Origin: Agarophyton chilense
Taxonomy: Eukaryota; Rhodophyta; Florideophyceae; Gracilariales; Gracilariaceae
Direction of reading: 5' to 3'
NCBI GenBank assembly: GCA_030374765.1
Contig: JARGXX010000002.1
Span: 248,001-312,000, forward strand
Length of the DNA stretch: 64,000 bases
Part shown: positions 52,657 to 61,896 of the stretch, in pieces
How positions within the stretch are numbered: the stretch's first letter is position 1
How the letters are laid out: every line of letters begins with the position of its first letter
Position numbers and translations under genes: made by a program
The notes under the pieces: model-generated
Database searches by the model: none
What the model was told of the DNA's origin: nothing
Seen by the model: only the letters and a program-made list of their open reading frames with translations

Positions 52657-53532
52657 ATGGCCCTGTGTGGAGAGTGGCCGCAACAAGAAACATATGCGGC
52701 GTTTCTTCTAAGTCCTCACTATCTTTCTGGGCGACGGAAAATCTTTCACTCTTTCGCTCATGGCCCTGTAACACGGAAGCAGAGATTCTCAATTCATGGC
52801 GGAACTTGTAACAGGGCTGCTGCTGCTCGTATGGCGGCGGATCCTCCTCGGAAAGGATCTGGACCTCGACAAGAATCTGGATCAGATGACATGAAGCAGA
52901 AAGACGTGCAACCATATGTCACTCCAGAGTTGGCTATTCAAGCGCAGTTGGATGCATTTTCCATGGCTGAAAATGATGTATTGGCTGTGGCTGACATGTG
53001 TGCCGTTGGTTTTGTGGAAGCGTTTATGCAGTGTTACACACCGCAAGATTCTCTTTCTGTTTTTGTTGTCTGTGGTTCTGGTTTTAATGGGCTTGTTGGT
53101 GTTTTCTCAGCGAAAAAGCTGAAGGAGAAAGGCTACGATCCTGTGGTGCACTTCAGCCATCCGTCGAAGTATGTCGATATGCCCTCAATTTGCAGCAAGT
53201 TTGATATTCCTCTCTATGAGTTTGTTCCGACCACAATTGAGTTTTATTTTCAGGTGATCGTTGATGCAATGCTTGGAGTAGGCTTTGATGGTGGAGATAT
53301 TCATCCCCCATATTGGCAAGTGTTTGAAATGTTGGTTTCTACACGAAGACCGATTGCAAGCATAGATGCACCATCTGGATGGGATCTCACCATCGGACCA
53401 CGCGCAATCGACCGTACGGCGGACACATTCGTCAAGCCAGACCTTCTTGTTTCTCTTGGAGCTCCCAAGTTGTGTTCGAAGGCGTTTGCAGGAGCCTACC
53501 ATTTCGTAGCTGGCCGTCACCTTCCCCAATAG
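52657..53532 (+). CDS. NAD(P)H-hydrate epimerase-like protein (YjeF_N family), altered active-site loop
   Basis: A 291-residue protein of the YjeF N-terminal/AI-BP (NAXE) family, whose members epimerise damaged R-NAD(P)HX so that the dehydratase can repair it. Family blocks: YVTPELAIQAQLDAF (about 87-101), VFVVCGSGFNGLVGVFSAKKL (135-155), VDAMLGVGFDG (about 203-213), IASIDAPSGWDL (about 230-241) and the C-terminal PDLLVSLGAPKLCSKAFAGAYHFVAGRHLP. The first about 58 residues are basic and could be a transit peptide; Met59 is an alternative start. Oddly, the GPGNNGGDG loop that binds substrate phosphate and K+ is GSGFNGLVG here, losing one Asn and the Asp. The protein may therefore be a non-catalytic member. 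No kinase/dehydratase domain is fused. Convergent with POLD2, 375 bp apart; no intron visible. Confidence 0.87.
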   Translation: MALCGEWPQQETYAAFLLSPHYLSGRRKIFHSFAHGPVTRKQRFSIHGGTCNRAAAARMAADPPRKGSGPRQESGSDDMKQKDVQPYVTPELAIQAQLDAFSMAENDVLAVADMCAVGFVEAFMQCYTPQDSLSVFVVCGSGFNGLVGVFSAKKLKEKGYDPVVHFSHPSKYVDMPSICSKFDIPLYEFVPTTIEFYFQVIVDAMLGVGFDGGDIHPPYWQVFEMLVSTRRPIASIDAPSGWDLTIGPRAIDRTADTFVKPDLLVSLGAPKLCSKAFAGAYHFVAGRHLPQ

Positions 53533-53907
53533 TATTTCGCAGAAAAAGGAATATCTGTACCGTCATTCCCCGGTGATTCCAGCTCATTCTTGGAAAGGGG
53601 GAAGGATAGAGAAAGTGGAGAAGAACGAACATGAATCATCTCGCCCTTCTTGACAAAGGATATCAATACTCGACGGTCTCGGGGACATTTCGTTTCGAAC
53701 TCAAGCACCACTCTTTTTCACCTTTTCCAGAGCAGTTCGAAAGTCAATATTTTCAATTTCATGCCGTCCACGTATATTCTCCAGCCCGGGGTTACGTCAC
53801 GTTTGTTAGTCTACTCTGTTCGAAGACCGTGTCATGTTTAGCATGTGGCCACAACTTCGCTTTCGTGTTCAATGAGAACTCCGACCAATCGACGGCAGCA
53901 AAGAATA
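53533..53907. other. Convergent intergenic region NAXE / POLD2
   Basis: 375 bp between the two 3' ends. A plus frame here continues into antisense POLD2 and has no motif. An AT-rich TCAATATTTTCAATTTC segment (53740) may be part of a 3' UTR. Confidence 0.4.
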
Positions 53908-55401
53908 TTACATTGCCACACCAAACTCTCTTACTGTGCAGTCCATGTTTCTCAAGTTTACAAAAACAGCCTGACCCGTAGTGTCGAAGCGGGGTACAGA
54001 AACCAATCTTACTAAGCCATCTACATCCCCATCAACTTGAATCTGTTCATCACTTTCCTGCGAAGCTTCCTTGAGAACATGTATAGTTCTTGTTCCGAAT
54101 TCCTTCTGGTTTCCTGCCACGAATATATGCGGTGTGCTATCGACAACGAACGGATCGTTTTCGTGAAATGGATACGACCCAAGTGTATCGGGACATGTAG
54201 GGGCAACATGTCTGTTGTTCAACATGCTCTCAAGAATGTCAGTTACCCTCTCCGCACATGGTTCCCACATGTTTTCACTTTTCTTCGAGTCAATTTTCTC
54301 CTCCATATTTTCCTCCGCGTGTTGTGCCTGGTAGAGGGCAAAATCATTCACATTCTGACCAGAGGTGGCCAACAACAACCTTCCGCCGAAATCACATGCA
54401 AAAGGATTAGGAACACGCTTGAAATTAGAATTGCGGGTCGAACTAGGTAGCAGGCAACGATGCAGAGGTTGTTGCGGAAGCAAGTAGTTTGTGGCATCGT
54501 GTTCGCCAGGCATATGAAATACAGGTACCGTGCTGGCAAGCCCGGACAAAAATCTGTCCGCATCAACCATCGAGGACGCAATTCTTTCTTTGTCTCCGAC
54601 TACTAATGGTTTGTGCATAGGGGTGGCATCTACATGTGGAATAAGGTTCCCGGCAATGACCACTGACACTATACTCTTTTGGAATTCTTCATCTTCTTCC
54701 ACAGTGTTTCCCTTGAGAAATTCCAACAAGAGCTCCGCTGCAAATGAAGGAGTCGACAGAGAAAGCGATGACAAAAAACATACATGTGCATCTTCCTGAA
54801 AATGTTTTAAAGGTTTCTGCGGCGCAGGCATGACTGAGGAAAAGCCAGATACTTTGAAAGTACCAGTGGCATGATCCTCCGTGCCCTTAACAGCAATGAC
54901 AAAGCCTGTCACAAACGAGTCCGGCACCGGGTCCAGCGCAGATATATCTAAAGTACACCGTCCATTCTCATCTTCGAGATAGACGGAATCATCCGAACCA
55001 GGATAAGGAGTTGTTGAACGAGGCGGTGGGGCGGGAATGAGTTCGTGACTAGGCTGGTCGTAAAGGGCGAGAATACTTGGCTTGTTCATTTCACGAAATA
55101 CAACACCGATGATGACAGTTTCCACATCTTTTGGAGTGTCGTTTGAAACGTTTACGATTCTTTTCGCATAGATAAGCTTCTCTGACGGGGATCCGAAACT
55201 GTCTTGTGCGGTATTCTGGAGCGCCGGGCGAAGAGCCGTTAATCGGCAAAAGTATATGTGTGCGTACTGAGGTTCATACTTCTTCTTCGGTGGGAGCAAG
55301 AAGCGCTTGGACGGCGAGGTGTCAATTATCACCGATCTCCTCGGAACTGGATGAACGCCATTGCTGGGCACATACAATACGGGTGTTTCTTTCGAAATCA
55401 T
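53908..55401 (-). CDS. POLD2: DNA polymerase delta small (B) subunit
   Basis: A 497-residue regulatory subunit of replicative DNA polymerase delta, nuclear, bridging the catalytic and third subunits. The N-terminal part has YEPQYAHIYFCRLTALRPAL, the family's entry segment, then an OB fold (YLEDENGRCTLDIS). The C-terminal calcineurin-like fold has SVVIAGNLI, DADRFLSGLASTVPVFHMPGEHDATNYLLPQQPLHRCLLPSS and NPFACDFGGRLLLATSGQNVNDF, which are the best-conserved blocks of eukaryotic POLD2. As in all eukaryotic B subunits, the fold is present but the metal-binding phosphoesterase residues are not. Length is slightly above the usual 430-470, mostly in the Pro-rich linker. The ATG at 55401 begins the longest frame and fits the family's N-terminus reasonably. 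No intron is apparent, and the frame is intact. Confidence 0.93.
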   Translation of the reverse strand: MISKETPVLYVPSNGVHPVPRRSVIIDTSPSKRFLLPPKKKYEPQYAHIYFCRLTALRPALQNTAQDSFGSPSEKLIYAKRIVNVSNDTPKDVETVIIGVVFREMNKPSILALYDQPSHELIPAPPPRSTTPYPGSDDSVYLEDENGRCTLDISALDPVPDSFVTGFVIAVKGTEDHATGTFKVSGFSSVMPAPQKPLKHFQEDAHVCFLSSLSLSTPSFAAELLLEFLKGNTVEEDEEFQKSIVSVVIAGNLIPHVDATPMHKPLVVGDKERIASSMVDADRFLSGLASTVPVFHMPGEHDATNYLLPQQPLHRCLLPSSTRNSNFKRVPNPFACDFGGRLLLATSGQNVNDFALYQAQHAEENMEEKIDSKKSENMWEPCAERVTDILESMLNNRHVAPTCPDTLGSYPFHENDPFVVDSTPHIFVAGNQKEFGTRTIHVLKEASQESDEQIQVDGDVDGLVRLVSVPRFDTTGQAVFVNLRNMDCTVREFGVAM

Positions 55402-57092
55402 GGAGACAGAAGCCCGGGCTATTGATGCGACAATGGATTCTGAGACTAGTGGGTGGTTGGCCGTTCCTGACGTCCAGCTTGGCTTGGCGTACCAATATGG
55501 ATCATGAAGTGGTAGTTTAGTTGCGAGATGCGAATCCCTCTCTAGACGGTGTAGAGCAGCGCTTCTAACAACAATTTCCCGGGAAAATCGCCTTTTTGGT
55601 TGAGGGAAGGTTGCTCGATGGACAAGTGACAGCTGTGCACGTGGAAGTGTATCTAGTCAGTGTCAGCAAACTTGCTTGTCAAAGATGAAGACTTAGAACT
55701 CAGGTTTTACTGAAGCAATTGTAGGATATCGACTAGGACAAGATACACTACAGCGAAAGAAGAACCGCAGATTCTCAAGAAATGAGAACAGACATGATCA
55801 CAAAACAAACACAAGTGTAAGGGTGCGAAGCGGGTACGGAGGGAAGAGAAACAGACATAAGAGGAACCGAAACTGGCGACATAGCGGCCGCCGCCTCATC
55901 ATATGGGGCTCATGTGCAGAGCGGCGCCGCCGTGCAGCCGCACGCACGGCAGGCTGACAGTGCATTACAGCCGCTCGCTACTTCCCGGGCTGTCTTCACA
56001 ACTATACACGAGTGTACAAAAAACGAAAACCAAACGGACACGGAGATACGCACTTACGCTGTTGAACGTAGGTGTGCAAAAAACCATGCCTAATGGTCGG
56101 TGACAACGATACGAGTGTCAATGTAGACGCTAAACATAAGATTGGAAGACCAGCCCAGACGTCTAAGCATCCACTGAAGAGAAAAAAACAAAACGAAGAG
56201 CTCATTAAAACTTCCAATGCGAGGACTGTGAGATTCATAGTAGCAACCCTGCAGCGCCACCTCGCCAGCCAAAACCAGAACACGGCGCATGTCATTAGCC
56301 AGATCGGCCGTCCCCAACGTCGCAGAAGCAGCTAAGTCAAAGAAACCTGTAATGTTCCGTCTGTAAGTGTCCTAATTTTAAAAAACAACCAGCTTGTTAC
56401 ACTCTTCTTAGGCGGAGGAGACATCGGAGCCCCATAAGCCCGGAACCCCTCCCCAATAGGACCTGCGCTGTCGTGGTCTCTTCGCATTGTGAGCACAGAT
56501 AGGAAAAGAGCTAATTGTGTGCGTTTGATCCACTTCCTGGACTTCTAGAGCCCAAGCCGGTACCGAAAGCACGTACCTCCCGTTTTGCGCCGGTAAGCGG
56601 ATCTAGGCACTTTTCTTTTCCATTTCTGCATCGGTCGGCGGATCTACTTGGTGTCAGAAGTAGTCACTATCAAAATGGCTATAAACAATGCGGTGTATAT
56701 CATTTCCATGGTTCCTACGGTACTTAATCTGAATTTTTTCTTCTCTAACGCGTCTAAATCTGCTTTTCTCCGATCGCCAAAATTTTGCGTTCTACTTTCT
56801 TACGGAGAATTACATCACAACCTGAAATAAACAAAACTCAAGATATTTGTGAATATTTCTTCCCAAACAACTAACATTCTTATTTCCTCTTGTATCATTG
56901 TAGATCTTTACCGATGCGCTCTTGATACAGCCACAAAGTCCCTCAACGTCGTGAAACCCCTTTGGTCGCCGTCACCATCCAAAGCCTCTGCGTTGCGTTT
57001 CTTTTGATCTTTTTTGCTCTCGGCTAAATGACAGAGCATTTAAAAGGGCTTTTCGAGTAAGAAGGGAAGAATCCAAGCTGCTTTCCGAAAAA
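55402..57092. other. Intergenic, no supported gene
   Basis: 1.7 kb upstream of POLD2. Frames up to 97 codons (plus 56072-56335, basic, MCKKPCLMVGDNDTSV...; minus 56002-56295) overlap each other and lack motifs. A GC-rich palindrome-like patch (GCGGCCGCCGCC...GGCGCCGCC) is seen at 55882-55932. The right part may include the unrecognised end of the Harbinger copy. Confidence 0.4.
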
Positions 57093-58119
57093 ATGTCACA
57101 TTTGCTTCAAAAGAAGAAATTTATGGCTGCAAAGTTTAGGCGGACGGTAACAGGAACCGCAGATAGTTTCTTAATTATATTAAAAACGTTGGTGGGGGCT
57201 TCGTATCTTGATATTTTAATAGGGTTACAGATAGAAATATCTACCGCATACGAGATCTTTCATGATTCAATAAAGTCTGTGTCTAGCGTACTATCTTTAC
57301 CAGGAATACCTACATCAGTGGAAGATGTAACGGAATTGGCATTGGGTTTCAAGCACTCTCGACGGAATATGAGTCGTTTGACAAGGTGTGTTGGCGCATT
57401 GAATGGAATTGCGGTACGTATTCGAAAGCCATCAAATGCACAAGCTGCGATTTTTTTCTCTCGTAAATACTACTATTCATTTCCTGTTAACGCTTTTGTT
57501 GATTCTCAATATCGGTTCTTGGACGTGTCAATTCAGTGTGTGGGCTAAACGCACGATGCTCTCGCTCACGCAGTTTCTGAGCTGGAGAAGTATCTGGCTC
57601 AAGGAGAGCTTTTATTTCGGTTCTGTATCGCCGGTGGATGAGCATTACATTTGCACGGAAACACTCATCGTTCCGATACCACAGTCGCAGGTAAGGTACT
57701 GGTACCAAGATGGCTTTAATTACTACCTTTCTTCACTACGAGTCCACGTCGAACAAGCCTTCGACATGTTGATGGCGCGATGGCGCATTCTGAGTAAGCT
57801 GGAATACAAGGTAGATGTCTGTGCTGAAATTTTCTGCGTTTGTATGAGGCTTCATAATTTTTGCATTGATAATCGGAATGTGATTCTTGAAGAGCTGACA
57901 GAAGATGAAGTATTCCAGAGAAAGGAAGATGTTCGTGCGTGGTATTCTACATGCAAGGACAGAACCTGGTGCGTTTCTGGTACTGTCGATGTTTCAAAAG
58001 CTAAAACTCTTTCCCTGAAAAGAGACTATCTTGTGGAAATAGCTAGAATCGATGAGCTGAGAAGACCAACCGGTTCCCGGGTACTGGATCGTTTCTATGA
58101 GTGGAACGGAGAGAAGTAG
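57093..58119 (+). pseudogene. Broken PIF/Harbinger-like DDE transposase (copy B)
   Basis: Two overlapping frames together give a PIF/Harbinger transposase. Frame 1 (57093-57548) carries LTRCVGALNGIAVRIRKPS and YYSFPVNAFVDSQYRFLDVSIQCVG; the first catalytic Asp (normally GALDG) is Asn. An in-frame TAA follows at 57546-57548. The same phase continues as THDALAHAVSELEKYLAQGE to about 57635, where a frameshift leads into frame 2, beginning at VDEHYICTETLIVP and continuing DGFNYYLSSLRVHVEQAFDMLMARWRIL, with the E of the triad, and LHNFCIDNRN. The gene is thus inactivated three ways. It is unrelated at sequence level to copy A at 0.6-1.8 kb apart from the superfamily. No terminal repeats were located. 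Confidence 0.8.
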
Positions 58120-58669
58120 TCTACAAATCTCTTCGGGACAACTCATGAAGCAGACCTGAATCTCTTCATGCAAGCATGAAGTGTTCCATTGCGTTTTACG
58201 TATACAATGCTTCAAACAAGAATCAAGGGGTAGATGGTGAGTGGAATGTAGGGCAAGATGGTGAGAGTGGAAGAGAGGCTGGCGCCGCGCTCGCTCAACG
58301 GCTGGGAGGTCGCACCCACGCGCAGCTTGCTCATTCGCTTTGCATGGGCGTTGGATTGTGGAACGTTGCAAGACAACAGTTTCAGCGAGCGGAAACACGG
58401 CTGTTGTGAACGGTATACTGCGAGAAGGAATTCGGAAGACGATGGAGGAGTATCATTAGAAACATGGAGCTCAACGAGCGCATGGTTTCTGTCCCAATAT
58501 TGACAGACTCGTGATGGAGACTTTAAACGCTAAAAGGAAAAAGAAAATATAGAAATAAAGTGGTGACCGCTCCAACCTGCACCTGATGACTGGTCTCTGA
58601 AGACCTCTGTAGTCATCACGATCACATTTAAAATAAGATAGGAGAAAAGAAAACATAAACGTGCAGTTT
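58120..58669. other. Intergenic, no gene seen
   Basis: Short overlapping frames only (134 codons on minus at 57994-58398 is antisense to the Harbinger relic; 77 and 81 on plus). No motif. Ends at the solo LTR target site CAGTT. Confidence 0.4.
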
Positions 58670-59303
58670 GTCGTATAGTGGCAGAAAGTTTGACCTTTGA
58701 GGTTGTCGATATACTATACTGACTTTGTAGGTGGTGGGCGCGAGGGTTCATTGGCCATGCAGCTCCGGGCGAGCTACCATCTAGGTGCTGTCAGCCACGT
58801 GTAGTGTTGACATGTACCTTCTGGTTGAGTAATTGTTAGTAATTGTAATTTGTAATTATATTTATTTTAGTACAGTATTGGAGTGGCCACCTGGCACTGT
58901 AGCCAGCGCTGGACAGGTTCCTGACACTAGGTCAGAGACCGTGCCTTGCTGGCACCTCCCGGGTGATCTGGAGAGTGCAGTCCATTGCATATAGGGAACC
59001 GCACCTTCTCCACCCTAGTCTGATGAAGAGAGGCACCACTTGGGTCACAACTATACCTTTTGGTTCATTGTTTCTCAACTACCACATTGGTTTTACCGCG
59101 CGTCAACGTCTACCATCGTTCACCTACACGGTAAAGGCTAGTTGCCCCGACGTTTGCCCCTGCGGGTTTTCACGGTGCCCTGTTACCATCGAGGTTTCTC
59201 ACGTCTACCTTCTAAGGTTGAGCTTCACCACGCTCCCTACGGTTGAGCGTCACCACGCTCCCGAGACAAGACAGTAGCAGACCCCAAAGGTGATTGTACG
59301 ACA
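58670..59303 (-). mobile_element. Solo LTR, family S, copy 2
   Basis: A 634-bp LTR with TGTCGTA...TACGACA termini and an imperfect 5-bp target duplication (CAGTT / CAGTA), as left after LTR-LTR recombination. It is the inverted counterpart of 3824-4456. No coding sequence of the parent element occurs in the window. Confidence 0.82.
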
Positions 59304-59339
59304 CAGTACTAATTCCTAAACGCAGAAGGTAAGAGAGAG

Positions 59340-61110
59340 AGATCACAACGGAAGTCAGACATTATTCTCTGTATCGCTTTCGCATCGATACTTCTCGCAA
59401 TGAAGCTTGTAGCGCTTCTTGTTTCTGGCGTAGGTCTTTTTCAGAATCTCCTTTAAGTCTTCGTCATCCAATTCCACAGCCCTCTTGTACCGTTCCGCGC
59501 TCGTTATGATTTCAAAGATCAGTTCGTTTTCCTCCTTTGCTCGAACTGCGCTATTGCCATCCATTTGTTGTGTAGTCACACTCCTAATCTATATCTCGAT
59601 TTGCTTCCCAACAATGTCATGGATCTTGTCAATGCTCTTTTCAAAGCTTCGGTGAATGTCCTCACTGAGCCTCTTCGGTAAGAACTTTTGTTCCTGCAAT
59701 ACCTATCCGTCAGTAGTTCTCACTCCTTCATCACGACCTCCAAGAGGTGAATCGATCAGTTTGGTTTCAGTTTGCAACAGATTGGTGTCTTGCTCACTTG
59801 TTCCGACCCTGCACACAATGAAAAGGATAAGAGAGCGCTTCGATTCCACGGTCAATTCCCCATTAGTTGCATAGGTAAGAAAGTGCAGAATGCGATCGGG
59901 ATCATTCTGGCCAGAAGCAGACTAGTTATAGAAAACCTTCGTAAAGCTCTTCTTGGCCCCAAAAAACTGACTCTTCAGAGTCGTCTCACTTCGTTCGCGC
60001 AACGGACGTTGGTTTGAATCTACATCATCCAGAAAAGACGATAGGACATCCCTCGAGTCTACAGCATGATTATTAAACCGAACAGCAATTCCGGCCTACA
60101 ATGATTCCCTCGTCACCTTTGCATCCAATTGCACCCTCGATAGCTCAAGTCCTGTGACTCTCAATAGACATTTGCATCCCTCGTCATCTGGGAGAAGCAT
60201 CATAAGCCGTGCAAATTCGTTGATGCAGAAGTTCGGTTTCCCCGCGGTGTCTACGACGCTGTTTTTGGCCTTCAGAACTTTGTTGATCGCACGAGTGACT
60301 TGGGCATGCTCGGAAGGATGCACATTACCAAGTCAATTCCGCACTTCTGGAAGAACATCCCATGTCCAAAATTCCTGAATCGCTTCTTCTTCCTAAAACA
60401 AGAAACTCTTCAGCTCTTCATTCTGCTTCAGCAATATGGAAAGAAGAACACCGTTAGCATTTTCAAGGTAAATGTGCAATAAAATACGAAAAATAAGTTC
60501 CTGCTTTGACCTGTTTCTCTGTTTCAGCTTCCAATGTTTGCTGACTTGTTGCAGATCTTTGGCTTTTTGTGACTCAAGATAGGTATACAGACGACTTAGA
60601 CGATCCGATTCTTCAAAAAAAAAAACATTTGGGAAGTTGACTACGATCATTAGGAGACTGTGTAGCCTTGGGAGTGGATATTTGCTATGAAAGTGACTCA
60701 CAAGGGCCATCGTTTGTCGATGGATGATGCATCGAATGTGATTGTACGATAACTGGTTCATCTCGAGGAATTTCGAGACGCATTTGTTGCTTTTACGGAC
60801 TCTCATGCGATGAAAACGGAACGGGAGACACAAAAGGCGGGAGGAGAGTTATTATAGAGGTGTTCAGGTACTTATCGGATTTCCCAGGTGATCTGGGACT
60901 GTTCGTCGTGGTAGTGTCGATTATGTTCGTGTTGGCATTTCTTTGGGGGTGGAGAACGCTGGGTTGCGGGGAGGACGCTGTGAGCGGAATTGAGAAAGAT
61001 TTGGGCTGTTGTTGAGCGCTTGGGGTGTTTGAAATGTGTTTGTTGTCCATGAGAGGCTCGTGGAGTAGTATTCTGCACTGTCGGAATGCCGATGGAAGGT
61101 TTTTCTGACT
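59340..61110 (-). pseudogene. Decayed member of an unrecognised SAP-like protein family (copy U2)
   Basis: Minus-strand counterpart of U1 (13.3-14.9 kb), with matching blocks in the same order. First a Ser/Thr/Pro/Asn-rich N-terminal segment (60793-61110). Then RLSRLYTYLESQKAKDLQQVSKHWKLKQRNRSKQELIFRILLHIYLEN (about 60600-60465), where the SAP-like helix pair is uninterrupted, unlike U1. Then INEFARLMMLLPDDEGCKCLL and ELSRVQLDAKVTRES (60215-60100), AVRFNNHAVDSRDVLSSFLDDVDSNQRPL (about 60090-60005), and a charged C-terminal helix (59355-59579: ELDDEDLKEILKKTYARNKKR). Stops separate these blocks. The gene is therefore probably dead, but its larger intact stretches help define the family. Function unknown; the SAP-like assignment is tentative. 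Confidence 0.55.
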
Positions 61111-61118
61111 AAGTATAA

Positions 61119-61681
61119 TGAAACTCATAAGTGAGTGCAACGGCTAGGATGAAGTCATGAAGCTGCACCCCGCAGATGGTCCGTGAGGTGGTATATTACA
61201 CGTGGGACATCGGTCTGCCACGGCGCATCCGATTCGACCCTTTGTAGGGAAATACCGGATTGGCAACGGCGCATATGCTGTAGTGAGTAGCCACGTGGCA
61301 ACCATTATCCCGTACTGTAGAAGGTTCAATCGGCTAACCAAGTTTATATCTAGATACTATTATGTGCGGCGCTCACCCCTGTGCACTGTACTTAAGGCAC
61401 CGAGAGGAGCGCCGACTCCAAAGTAAAGGAGACAACAAACGGGTTCACAACTCCCTTGTTCCTTGTTCAGGATTCCTTAACCGGAGATCCGGACAAGCTA
61501 CAACAAGTAGTTGTCCATTCAATAGTACCAACCACCCACATTGGCGAGTGGGGCCTTACAACCCCCATTCTAGCTCGCTAGTGTTGTGCTCTACCACACC
61601 TTCCCCTTAGCCGCAAGCACCCATTCAGCAGTCCCGAACACTGTCGCAGGTGTCTGTTCTCTCCGCAGAGCGGATACTACA
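61119..61681 (+). repeat. RE-6 5' LTR (family 3)
   Basis: About 563 bp, TGAAACTCATAAGTGA to GCGGATACTACA. Shorter than the RE-3 and RE-5 copies because of internal deletions, but with the same blocks (GGCAACGGCGCATAT, AAAGTAAAGGAGACAACA, TTCCTTAACCGGAGATCCGGAC). Confidence 0.8.
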
Positions 61682-61683
61682 AG

Positions 61684-61701
61684 TGGTCTCCCGACTTAGA
61701 A
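61684..61701 (+). other. RE-6 primer binding site (tRNA-Tyr-like)
   Basis: TGGTCTCCCGACTTAGAA, two nt after the LTR; identical to RE-1 and RE-2. Confidence 0.8.
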
Positions 61702-61896
61702 ACACTGTGGTTGGCTACTCCAAATATTTCGCACCTGGAACGTGGAAGCGATACCGATCTTTAATTAGAATGGAATACGATCTCGGGAGCGGTTTCCGAA
61801 CACGTCCAGCTATTACGGAGTTCCGTAGTTAACTACGCTGTCGTATTCAATTGAAGACCGCAATTACTTCGTCGCCGAACATTGCAATTGTTCGGA

